From the NCBI GenBank assembly GCA_013373385.1, contig JABXHX010000013.1:1-64000 (forward strand): a DNA stretch of 64,000 nucleotides, written 5' to 3'. This document shows positions 28,716 through 38,030 of the stretch, piece after piece. Numbering within the stretch: position 1 is the first letter of the stretch; every line of letters starts with the position of its first letter. A program made the translations under genes and the position numbers. The notes beneath the pieces were generated by a model, which did no database searches, was not told the DNA's origin, and saw nothing but the letters and a program-made list of their open reading frames with translations. Source of the stretch: Flavobacteriaceae bacterium (lineage in GTDB: Bacteria > Bacteroidota > Bacteroidia > Flavobacteriales > Flavobacteriaceae).

Positions 28716-29765
28716 TTAGAACATTAACCTATAGGTTTTTGGTGTCATTCCAGTCTCTTTCTTAAAAGCAGTATAAAAAACAGATTTTGAATTAAAGCCA
28801 GATTCATACATTATAGTTTCAATTGTTTTTTCATTTGTACTATACTTTTTTAGAAGATATTGCGACTCTTTTATTCTATACTCAATAATTAATTTACTAA
28901 AATTTTTATTCAAAATAGAGTTTGTAAAATTTGTAATTTCATTAGGTGTAACACTAATTTCTTTGGCAAATCTCTTTAAGTTAAGATCTGGATTTTTAAA
29001 TAGTTTATCTGTATTTAAAGCATGATTAATTTTATTACCTATTAGCTCAATTTTATTTTCAGGCAAAAGGTTTCGCTTCTTTATCTTTAATGGTAATAGT
29101 TTAGAATTGGTAATAACGGAATAAAAAAAGTAAACTAAAGAAAACAAGAATATAAACTCGCTAATTAGATAAATAATCCATGCAAAACTTTTATCAAACA
29201 AGTTAAAAACTTGCCAACCATAAAACTCTAAAGACCAAAACAGATTCCATAATAGAAACCCAATAAACATATATAATAAGTTTTTATATACTTTATTTTC
29301 ATCTTTAACCTTCAAATAATATATAGATAAAGTAACATAAAATAAAAAATAAAGTCTGACGAACATAAAAACAAAAATGAGTTGAGACTCAATAAAGTCA
29401 GCATTAATAACAAACCAAAAAAGAAAAATAATTGCTGTTGAAAATTGCAAATAATGTTTAAGTTTTAAAACAAAACCTTCTTTTAATATAGATAATGTTA
29501 TGAAAAAGAGTAGAGGAGAATAAATTAGTTCAATAAAAGGAATAGCTAATCTATACTCTTGAAAGAAAGAATACTTCTCTATAATCCAATCGGTATAACC
29601 AAAAAAACAATAGACTTCGACAAGTAATTTAAGAGTCAGGAATGACAGGAATAATCTAATAGTAATATGCTTGTTGTTATATTTTATTATAAGATGAACA
29701 ACAAAGAGAATAATTAGAATGATTTCTGTGTAATCAACTACACTTTTTAACCAATAAAAATTCAT
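28716..29765 (-). CDS. AraC family regulator with N-terminal multi-TM domain
   Basis: TM helices plus C-terminal HTH (LNKNFSKLIIEYRIKESQYLLKKYS...SGFNSKSVFYTAFKKETGMTPKTYR). Confidence 0.88.
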   Translation of the reverse strand: MNFYWLKSVVDYTEIILIILFVVHLIIKYNNKHITIRLFLSFLTLKLLVEVYCFFGYTDWIIEKYSFFQEYRLAIPFIELIYSPLLFFITLSILKEGFVLKLKHYLQFSTAIIFLFWFVINADFIESQLIFVFMFVRLYFLFYVTLSIYYLKVKDENKVYKNLLYMFIGFLLWNLFWSLEFYGWQVFNLFDKSFAWIIYLISEFIFLFSLVYFFYSVITNSKLLPLKIKKRNLLPENKIELIGNKINHALNTDKLFKNPDLNLKRFAKEISVTPNEITNFTNSILNKNFSKLIIEYRIKESQYLLKKYSTNEKTIETIMYESGFNSKSVFYTAFKKETGMTPKTYRLMF

Positions 29766-29916
29766 GCATTAAATACTTTTTTAATTCGATTTTTACAAGT
29801 TTAAAAAAATTAACTCTTAAATTACTGTTAAAAATTTATTTTTTTAGTTCGAATTTGTCAATTAGAACTTATTAAAAATAATAATTCTATAAAATTGTCG
29901 TGTTAAAATAAATGCA

Positions 29917-31056
29917 ATGCAAAATGATATAAATTTCAGAGCAAAATGTTCTTCAATCTTTAATAGACTGATACTCTTAATTATAGTATTTTTTATAATT
30001 GAAAACGTAAATAGTCAATCAAGATTATTAGACCATCAATTTGATTCCAAGTTTTTAAGAGAAAATAGAATTGTAAATGTTTACTTACCAAAAGACTATT
30101 TCAGTAATAAAGATAACTATCCTGTACTGTATTTACTTGACGGAGAATATATTTTTGATTTTGCTAAAGGGTCAGTAGATTTTTTGTCTAATGAATTTGG
30201 CTTTATGCCTAAATTGATAATTGTCAGTATTCCAAATACAGACCGAATAAGGGATTTGAATGTAACTTTTAATTCAACTGATGGATATATCAACTTCCTA
30301 TCATTTTTAGAGTTAGAATTATTACCCTTTATAAATTCAAAATATCGTACAAATAATTTTAATACTTTATACGGTTGGTCTACAGCTTCAAGTATATGCA
30401 CTTATTTATTAGCTACAAATTCTAAAATGTTTAAGGCTTATATAGAAACAGGTTCTGGTATTGGGAAAAAAACAGCCGAATTCATAAAAAATGAAATCCA
30501 GAACCAAGATTATCTAAACACCTTTTTATACGCTAATACTGAAGATAATTCTGGAAGAGAGAAACATTTATGGGTATATAAGTCGGTTTTGGATAGTATT
30601 AAACCCCATGGCATTAACTATATGTTTAGCATTGAAAATGATTCTCATGTTGGTGCAATGTCTAAAGGTTTATATGAAGGATTGAAATTTATTTTTAACG
30701 GATATTACATTCCAGAAATAGAAATAAAAAAAGGAAAAGAATCAATAATAGCATATTATAAATCATTAGAAAATATATATGGCTTTAAAGTAAAAATACC
30801 TTTAGGAGCTTTTATTGAATGCTCTTCAATTTTATATCAAGATAAACCACTTGAAGCAATTTCATTATTAGAATATGGGCTAACTATTTATCCAGTTTCT
30901 TCAGAATTATATGGAACTCTAGCTGAAATATATGAATATAGGAACCAATACGACAAGGCAAAAATACAATACAATAATGCTTTTTTATATGCAGAATCTA
31001 ATTCAATAGCAAAGAGAAAGTATAGTGTATTGATGAACAAATTTAAGGAAAATTAA
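29917..31056 (+). CDS. Esterase-D-like alpha/beta hydrolase with C-terminal TPR
   Basis: RIVNVYLPKDYFSNKDNYPVLYLLDGEYIF, GWSTAS nucleophile elbow, SHVGAMSKGLYEGLKFIF. Confidence 0.8.
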   Translation: MQNDINFRAKCSSIFNRLILLIIVFFIIENVNSQSRLLDHQFDSKFLRENRIVNVYLPKDYFSNKDNYPVLYLLDGEYIFDFAKGSVDFLSNEFGFMPKLIIVSIPNTDRIRDLNVTFNSTDGYINFLSFLELELLPFINSKYRTNNFNTLYGWSTASSICTYLLATNSKMFKAYIETGSGIGKKTAEFIKNEIQNQDYLNTFLYANTEDNSGREKHLWVYKSVLDSIKPHGINYMFSIENDSHVGAMSKGLYEGLKFIFNGYYIPEIEIKKGKESIIAYYKSLENIYGFKVKIPLGAFIECSSILYQDKPLEAISLLEYGLTIYPVSSELYGTLAEIYEYRNQYDKAKIQYNNAFLYAESNSIAKRKYSVLMNKFKEN

Positions 31057-31071
31057 TTAAGTTTTTTAGAG

Positions 31072-32490
31072 TTGAAAATGATTAAAATAAAAAGATATAG
31101 TTTAGTTTTTAGACTACTCTTATTTAAAAGTAGCTTATTATTTATAACTTCTTGTTCTAAAGTGGTAATTAATAAAGAAAATTTTATTCAAGAGCTTAAA
31201 AAAGAATACAATTTGTTTGAGCCCAATAATGTGATAGATATTAATTATACACGAGTAAATTATAATGCTTACCAAAGCTATAATTACAAAAATCCAGATA
31301 GTTTATTTATTAAAAGTCATGTTATTATTAATGTGAATGATAGCGTGTATTTTGCTAGTAGAATTGCAAAATTTCCAGGAGTCCATAAATTTTCTCAACA
31401 AGAATTTCAAAAAAACAACATTGGATTTATATATGACAGTTTAGGTGTTGTATTAGGAAAAAGAGTATTAAGGCAAAATAAGGCAAGCTATAATCAAGTT
31501 AAAAACGAAGTTTATTCAATATTAAACTTTTATTATATTCAAGATTTAGTTACAGATAAAAGTGTAGAAGTTTTGGGTTTTAAGAGTACTTATAATGGTT
31601 TTTCAGTTAGCATTAAAAACAAGATAAATGATACCTTGATATACTCTTTTATAGAAAATCCAATAGAGTTAGTTTCCGTTGAAAATGAAACTTCCAAAGA
31701 GCTATGGAATTTTCTTGATTTCAATAAAAATTACGCTTCTAAAATTCAATATTTTAAAAATGGGCAATTAAAATATGATTATAAAATTAACAGTCTCTAT
31801 ACAAAAGATAAAATAGCTGATAGTTATTTATCTCTTCCACAGGGTTATGAGGATACCAATATAATTGAAAATAAAGAATTAGAGTTAACTAAAATTGGAG
31901 AGAATATTTATCTAATAACAAACGTAGCAAATGATAGAAACATAGTATATCAGTTAAATCGAAATAAGATAACTGTATTTGGAGCACCAATTTCTGATAA
32001 ATTTTCAGAAGAAGTATTTAACTTAATTAAAAAAAAACACCTTAATGCGGAAATTAATAAAGTGTACATTACTCATCCTCATAGTGATCATATTGGAGGC
32101 TTAAAATTTTATGCAAATAAAGGAGTTAAAATTATAACTGACAAGTATTCAGCAGATGCTATTAAAAATTATCCAAAATTTATTGAGCATGCTCATTCAT
32201 TTCAATTTGATTATATAAAAGATGAATCTGTAATTGACGACGTAAAATATTACTTCCCTAAAAACAATCATAGTAAATCGCAAAGCTTTGCGTATTTCAT
32301 TAATGAGAATTTAATATATCAAGGCGATTTTATTCAAATTCCAGCAGATAACTCAATACCTAAACATGTATCAGAGACTACCATAAGTTTTGTTGATTTC
32401 GTAAGGTCAAAGAATTTACAAATAGACAGAATTATATGCCATCACCGAAACAATAATTTAGATTTAGACATTTTAAATACTATAAAATAG
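31072..32490 (+). CDS. MBL-fold metallo-hydrolase, lipoprotein
   Basis: HPHSDHIGGLKFY metal site, lipobox LFITSCSKV. Confidence 0.8.
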   Translation: MKMIKIKRYSLVFRLLLFKSSLLFITSCSKVVINKENFIQELKKEYNLFEPNNVIDINYTRVNYNAYQSYNYKNPDSLFIKSHVIINVNDSVYFASRIAKFPGVHKFSQQEFQKNNIGFIYDSLGVVLGKRVLRQNKASYNQVKNEVYSILNFYYIQDLVTDKSVEVLGFKSTYNGFSVSIKNKINDTLIYSFIENPIELVSVENETSKELWNFLDFNKNYASKIQYFKNGQLKYDYKINSLYTKDKIADSYLSLPQGYEDTNIIENKELELTKIGENIYLITNVANDRNIVYQLNRNKITVFGAPISDKFSEEVFNLIKKKHLNAEINKVYITHPHSDHIGGLKFYANKGVKIITDKYSADAIKNYPKFIEHAHSFQFDYIKDESVIDDVKYYFPKNNHSKSQSFAYFINENLIYQGDFIQIPADNSIPKHVSETTISFVDFVRSKNLQIDRIICHHRNNNLDLDILNTIK

Positions 32491-32497
32491 AACACCT

Positions 32498-33184
32498 ATG
32501 ATACTAAAACTCACATCAAAATATATACTTACATTTTTAGCATTAACTTTTGTAATGCACGAATTGCATGAAATTGTACATACAACTGTTGGCAGAATTA
32601 TTTGCGGATGTTGGGGTAAAAGAGATTTTAATTTTTGGAGTATTTGTGAAAGCTGTACAACAGAAAAATCATATTCCTTATTAGCAACATTTGCAGGTCC
32701 TGTTTTTACATTTGCCATGATTTGGATAGGTGCATTTTTACTTTCCAGCAAAAATTCAATTCAAAAAAAAGCGCTAGGGTTTTCTTTAGTTTTTGCTAAT
32801 TTACCATTCGGACGTATTTTAACAGCATCGTTAGGTGGAGGAGATGAAGTTTACGCATTAAATAAATTATTAGATAATCATACTCTAGCCTGGTTTTTAG
32901 GTTTAATGTTTATTATTTTAATTTTGATTGTACCATTATATAAATGTTTTAAAATAATTGAGAATAAGAAAAAAGTATTATGGTTCTTAATGTTCTTTAT
33001 ATTACCGACGGTTATAGATCTTTTTGTTATTCTTGGGCCATTAAACTTTCTGCTAAAAAAAGGTGTATTAAGTAACTATTGGATTTTAGGCTCACCAACA
33101 TTAGTAACTCTTTGGACTATACTTGTGACTCTGGTTTATTTATTTACCTATAAAAATATTTATCGGATTTATAAACAAATATAG
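32498..33184 (+). CDS. Multi-TM putative membrane metalloprotease (HEIVH)
   Basis: HExxH in a TM segment (LTFVMHELHEIVHTTVG), then CGC...CESC loop and further TM helices. Confidence 0.55.
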   Translation: MILKLTSKYILTFLALTFVMHELHEIVHTTVGRIICGCWGKRDFNFWSICESCTTEKSYSLLATFAGPVFTFAMIWIGAFLLSSKNSIQKKALGFSLVFANLPFGRILTASLGGGDEVYALNKLLDNHTLAWFLGLMFIILILIVPLYKCFKIIENKKKVLWFLMFFILPTVIDLFVILGPLNFLLKKGVLSNYWILGSPTLVTLWTILVTLVYLFTYKNIYRIYKQI

Positions 33185-34052
33185 TATTCTCATTTTATCG
33201 AAAATAAAATTTTTAAAGTATTTTACTAGTAAGTTTATATATCTAATTTGATGTTATAGTTACAAGGCTTTTTTTTCTACAATATTATATATTCGACCTC
33301 ATAAAACTTTGGTTAAAACAATAGGTGAGTGGAGCGATCATATTTTAGGGGTTTAGTTACTCATTTTGTTAGTTTTTATATACTTTAAAGCATTTACTTT
33401 AATAATCTTGGTTAGTTACAATGTTTTCTAAAATATAGCGATTGAGCCGTACATTGTTTCCAAAGGTTTGTGCAGCCTTGATTTTTTTGTTTCTTTTTTT
33501 ATCAAGAAAAAAAGATATGCAGACACTTAAAAGCTTTAAACAAATGCACAATGTGAACAAGTGTATAGAAATTTTAGAGCGTGGATTTGAGCTAGGGAAA
33601 ATTTTATACTCTTGTGACTAGCTTACGAGAATGTCGTAGAAAAAAATCTTGAAGGATTTTCCTCGAATACGAGAATTATAATTAAGAGCAAAAGGTTTAG
33701 CTTTTTTTGATGTGGCCAAGCGATGGCAAATTGTGTTTAAAAATAAATGCCATAAAGCATTTAAATTTTTAAAAAGCAATCTAGCGGTTGGGCGCGGCAA
33801 TTTTACATAGCGACTAATTATAGTACAAACAGCAGAATGTTTCTTATTTAGTACTAAACCAAAAAATCTAATGTTTAATGACCCAAGTTCTACAATTTAT
33901 TTTGCGTAAAAGACTTTCTGGGATATTTTACATGATATAACATTATAGCTATCAAATGGCATAACAACTGGATATAATCGAAATATTACATTTGTACTAT
34001 AATTTATATTATGTTAAATAATAATTTTGATTATATTGAAAATAATATTGTT

Positions 34053-34580
34053 TTATATAACCATACCTCTATATTGAATCGGACTTCTATGAGAACTTTG
34101 TAATTGAATATCAGTACGTAAATTTGAATAAATATAAATCCTAAAAGTTAAACTCTCTGATTTGTGTTTTAGGTTAAAAGAAACTACATACCTATTTTTT
34201 CTTAGATCCTTTTTTACAGTATAGCCTTTACATATTCCTTTGTAAACAATAGATCCTGAGGCATAATAACTTGCGACGGTTTGTGTTCCATAATATGGCA
34301 TACTAATGTCAACCTGAGTATTATTAATTTTTATATAATTAGGATTGTCAGCCAAATTAATATTTCCAATTGAGTTTCCTGTACCTAACAACCCTACATT
34401 AGAAACTGCAGATAAGCCCGAACTATTTGTAGGTATTGCTATGGTAGAATTTATAGAAAAATTTTCTGAAGAGATAATATTGTCTAGCCTTTGCATGGCT
34501 TGATCATCAGATAATTTTTGCTTATTAGTAGCACATCCTACACTTAATAGCAGACAAAATAAAATAATTATAGGCCTCAT
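34053..34580 (-). CDS. DUF4251-like lipoprotein
   Basis: Lipobox LLLSVGCATNK; YKGICKGYTVKKDLRKNRYVVSFNLKHKSESLTFRIYIYSN. Confidence 0.65.
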   Translation of the reverse strand: MRPIIILFCLLLSVGCATNKQKLSDDQAMQRLDNIISSENFSINSTIAIPTNSSGLSAVSNVGLLGTGNSIGNINLADNPNYIKINNTQVDISMPYYGTQTVASYYASGSIVYKGICKGYTVKKDLRKNRYVVSFNLKHKSESLTFRIYIYSNLRTDIQLQSSHRSPIQYRGMVI

Positions 34581-34617
34581 AATTAATAGTTTAACTCACT
34601 AAAGATACTAAATTAAA

Positions 34618-35160
34618 TTAAGAAAAGAGTATTAAAAATAATATTGGAAATATCATTCCAGCCAATGCTAGCTTCCATCCTCTTTTCTTGAACCCTTTTT
34701 TACCAGCTGGAATTAATATTCCGGTAATAGCAATTAATAGCATTGCAGCACCAAAAATATCAGAATACCAAATCCAAAAAGAATTCGTTGTTTTGTGTAA
34801 ATACATGGTATGTCCTAGGATTGGGACTTTACGTTTAAATTCTAGCACACCTTTATTATCTGTCAACTTCATGTCTAAAATACCATTTTCCTTAAAATAG
34901 ATACGTAATTCACCGTTTCTTATTCTGTGAGTTTCATAATTTACATTAAAATTTTTTGTAGCAGCTATTAAAAATTCTTTTGTTATTTCTTTCTTTTCTG
35001 TTGGTAATACTAGCTTTACTTCTTTGGTTTCGTAAGTGTAATTCATTGGATACCAATCTTGTCTATGGTTTAAAATGATACCCGAAAAAGAAAATGCGAT
35101 AATCAACCCTACATAGAAATATGCAATATCCCTATGTAAACTTCTGTTTGTAACTTTCAT
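34618..35160 (-). CDS. PepSY-associated TM protein
   Basis: LHRDIAYFYVGLIIAFSFSGIILNHR; YLHKTTNSFWIWYSDIFGAAMLLIAITG. Confidence 0.85.
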   Translation of the reverse strand: MKVTNRSLHRDIAYFYVGLIIAFSFSGIILNHRQDWYPMNYTYETKEVKLVLPTEKKEITKEFLIAATKNFNVNYETHRIRNGELRIYFKENGILDMKLTDNKGVLEFKRKVPILGHTMYLHKTTNSFWIWYSDIFGAAMLLIAITGILIPAGKKGFKKRGWKLALAGMIFPILFLILFS

Positions 35161-35179
35161 GTTTATTCTTTTGAAAGTA

Positions 35180-35187
35180 CAAATTTA
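35180..35187 (-). promoter_or_regulatory. -7 promoter element (TAAATTTG) upstream of the PepSY-TM gene
   Basis: TAnnTTTG match 20-27 nt upstream of the start codon, overlapping the palindrome. Confidence 0.45.
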
Positions 35188-35208
35188 TTTAGAATTATTC
35201 TAAATAAA
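35184..35208. promoter_or_regulatory. Perfect 12-1-12 palindromic operator candidate (TTTATTTAGAAT-T-ATTCTAAATAAA)
   Basis: Direct inspection; in the intergenic gap immediately upstream of the PepSY-TM gene. Confidence 0.7.
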
Positions 35209-35211
35209 AAA

Positions 35212-37200
35212 TTAATATGCGATTAATTCTAGTAAATCAGAACAAAAACGATTTTTTGCTAAAAACTGATTTTCTAGACCTTTGTCAAAAGGCACAGGTG
35301 TTTCAAGGCTACCTACTCTTTTAACTGGTGCATCTAAAAATTCAAAGCAGTTTTCTGTAATCAATGCAGAAATATCACTTGCAACTCCACCAAACAACGT
35401 ATCTTCTTGCAAAATAATAGCCTTACCAGTTTGCTTTACAGATTCGTAAATAGTTGCAGTATCAAGAGGTTGTAACGTTCTTAAATCAATTAAATCAGCA
35501 GAAATCGTAGGGTTCATTTCAAGAGTTTCTAATGCCCAATGTACTCCTGCACCAAAAGTAATAATGGTAACGGTATTTCCTTCTTTAATTTTTGCTGCTT
35601 TACCCAATGGTAAGGTGTAATAATTTGTTGCTACTTCTTGATAAACAGAACGGTACAACGCCTTATGCTCAAAAAACAACACAGGATTTGGATCATTAAT
35701 AGCACTTGTTAACAAGCCTTTAGCATCGACAGGAAAAGCAGGATACACTACCTTTAATCCTGGTGTTTTGGTAAACCAAGCTTCATTGGTTTGTGAGTGA
35801 AATGGTCCAGCACCTACTCCTGCTCCGCAAGGCATTCTTACAACTACATCAGCTTGTTGATTCCATCTGTAATGTGATTTTGCTAATAAATTTACTATAG
35901 GGTTGAATCCAGTTGATACAAAATCAGAAAACTGCATTTCCATGACGGCTTTCATGCCATTGACAGACAAACCATAGGCTGCAGAGACAATGGCAGATTC
36001 GCAGATAGGTGTATTTCTTACACGTTCTTTCCCGAATTTTTTCACAAAACTATCGGTAATTTTAAAAACACCTCCGTATTCTGCAACATCTTGTCCCATA
36101 ATCACTAAATCCTTGTGTTGTTCCATCGATAATTTTAATCCATCAGAAATGGCATCAATCAATCGGACTTTCTTTTTATCATCAGAAGGCACTATGATTG
36201 TTGGCGTATAGCTTTTATAGACATCGTTTAGCTCAGTTTCTAAGTCAATCTCTATAGGCTTCTCATCAAAAGCGATTTGTAAGTGTTCATTAATTTCGTG
36301 TACAATTTCTTCTTTAATCTTTACCTCTTCTTTTTCAATTAAAATATTTTCTGCACGTAAATAGGCCTGAAAATTTTCAATAGGATCTTTAGCTGCCCAT
36401 TTTTCCATCAACTCATGCGGAACGTATTTGGTACCACTAGCCTCTTCATGTCCGCGCATTCTAAAAGTTTTAAACTCAAGCAATACAGGTCTTGGTTTTT
36501 GTCGAATACTTTCTGCCAATTCAGATACTTTGGTATAAACTTCCACAATGTTATTTCCGTCAATTATATGACTCTCCATACCATAACCTATTCCTTTATC
36601 AGCAATATGTTTACATTTAAATTGTTCAGCAACCGGAGTTGACAAACCATAGCCGTTATTTTCTACACAAAATAACACTGGTAAATCCCACACTGACGCA
36701 ACATTTAAAGCTTCATGAAAATCTCCTTCACTTGTACCGCCTTCTCCTGTAAATACAGCACAGACTTTTTGTTGTTTTTTTAGTTTATTCGCAAGGGCAA
36801 TACCATCTGCAATCCCTAACTGTGGTCCTAAATGAGAAATCATTCCAACAATATTGAATTCTTGTGTCCCGAAATGAAAACTTCTATCACGTCCTTTCGT
36901 AAATCCGCTTGCTTTACCTTGCCATTGAGAAAATAATCTATACAAAGGTATATTTCTAGTAGTAAACACGCCCAAGTTTCTATGCATTGGTAAAATATAC
37001 TCATCATCTTGTAATGAAGAAGTAACACCAACAGCTATGGCTTCTTGACCGATACCAGAAAACCATTTAGAAATTTTTCCTTGACGTAATAAAATAAGCA
37101 TCTTCTCCTCAATTAACCGAGGCTTTAACATTGCTTTGTACAATTTTAATAATTGTTTATTGCTCAGTTTGTGTTTTGTGAAGTTCATTTGATTAACCAT
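35212..37200 (-). CDS. Fused alpha/beta E1 component of 2-oxoacid (branched-chain type) dehydrogenase
   Basis: N-terminal E1 alpha (GEGGTSEGDFHEALNVASVWDLPVLFCVENNGYG) and C-terminal E1 beta (GQDVAEYGGVFKITDSF, PCGAGVGAGPFHSQTNEAWF). Confidence 0.92.
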   Translation of the reverse strand: MVNQMNFTKHKLSNKQLLKLYKAMLKPRLIEEKMLILLRQGKISKWFSGIGQEAIAVGVTSSLQDDEYILPMHRNLGVFTTRNIPLYRLFSQWQGKASGFTKGRDRSFHFGTQEFNIVGMISHLGPQLGIADGIALANKLKKQQKVCAVFTGEGGTSEGDFHEALNVASVWDLPVLFCVENNGYGLSTPVAEQFKCKHIADKGIGYGMESHIIDGNNIVEVYTKVSELAESIRQKPRPVLLEFKTFRMRGHEEASGTKYVPHELMEKWAAKDPIENFQAYLRAENILIEKEEVKIKEEIVHEINEHLQIAFDEKPIEIDLETELNDVYKSYTPTIIVPSDDKKKVRLIDAISDGLKLSMEQHKDLVIMGQDVAEYGGVFKITDSFVKKFGKERVRNTPICESAIVSAAYGLSVNGMKAVMEMQFSDFVSTGFNPIVNLLAKSHYRWNQQADVVVRMPCGAGVGAGPFHSQTNEAWFTKTPGLKVVYPAFPVDAKGLLTSAINDPNPVLFFEHKALYRSVYQEVATNYYTLPLGKAAKIKEGNTVTIITFGAGVHWALETLEMNPTISADLIDLRTLQPLDTATIYESVKQTGKAIILQEDTLFGGVASDISALITENCFEFLDAPVKRVGSLETPVPFDKGLENQFLAKNRFCSDLLELIAY

Positions 37201-37407
37201 ACTGTATCTGCCTATTTTTTAGCGGAGCCAATGTACAATTTTTTAACTAAATTTTATTTAAAACTGTAGCTGCTTTTAGTAAGGTTTTTCAGTTTTTGTA
37301 AAACAAATTAGAGTTGTTTTTTTGTCGAACTCATTTTTACAAAAACAGTTAATGATATAGTGGTAAGATCTAATTCTCTTGCGCTACATTAAATAGTTGT
37401 TATAATT

Positions 37408-37453
37408 AAAAAAGGCTATCTAAATTAATAACCGTATTTAGATAGCCTTTTTA
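37408..37453. terminator. Bidirectional-looking intrinsic terminator
   Basis: AAAAAAGGCTATCTAAAT ... ATTTAGATAGCCTTTTTATTTT. Confidence 0.8.
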
Positions 37454-37471
37454 TTTTATAGATAAATTCAC

Positions 37472-37951
37472 TTACATTTCTTTAAAAATGGCATGCATCA
37501 TTCTTTTTTTATCATTGATACTTTCTTCTAAAGAAATCATGGTTTCAGTTCTGCTTACCCCTTCAATGTCATCTATCATATAAATAACATCTTTAGCGTT
37601 GCTTGTGTCTTTTGCTCTTACCTTACAAAAGATATTATATTTACCTGCAGTAACATACGCTACTGTAACATTAGGAATTTTTCTTAGCTCTTCAATTACT
37701 TTTTGTGTCATAAAAGTTTTTTCTAAAAAAATACCTACATGCGCTATAAATGAGTAGCCCATTTTTTCGTAATTTAATGTAAGTGTAGAACCTTCAATAA
37801 TTCCCTCATCTTCCATTTTTTTTACCCTAACGTGAATTGTTCCAGCAGAAACAAGCAATTTTTTGGCGATATCTGTAAAAGGTGTTCTTGCGTTTTCAAT
37901 CAATACATCTAAAATCTGATGATCAATTTCATCTAAAACAAATTTTTTCAT
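37472..37951 (-). CDS. Lrp/AsnC family transcriptional regulator
   Basis: LDEIDHQILDVLIENARTPFTDIAKKLLVSAGTIHVRVKKMEDEGII; start moved to MKKFVLDEID. Confidence 0.93.
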   Translation of the reverse strand: MKKFVLDEIDHQILDVLIENARTPFTDIAKKLLVSAGTIHVRVKKMEDEGIIEGSTLTLNYEKMGYSFIAHVGIFLEKTFMTQKVIEELRKIPNVTVAYVTAGKYNIFCKVRAKDTSNAKDVIYMIDDIEGVSRTETMISLEESINDKKRMMHAIFKEM

Positions 37952-38030
37952 TTTTTGTGTTTTATTCAAATAATACAACAAAAATATGAATTATATTTAA
38001 AAATAAAATAAAATTAGTAAAAAATATGTA

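Noticed and set aside
30117-30401. 94-aa minus-strand ORF opposite the esterase
   Set aside because: Antisense, no domain.
32473-32751. 92-aa minus-strand ORF opposite the HEIVH gene
   Set aside because: Antisense to a coherent membrane-protein frame.
33618-33800. 60-aa minus-strand ORF (MPRPTARLLFKNLNALWHLF...)
   Set aside because: Biased composition and no operon context; treated as part of a repeat-like non-coding region rather than a gene.
35212-37200. E1 alpha-beta gene fusion as a novel enzyme
   Set aside because: This fusion is common in Bacteroidota; reported only as a feature.
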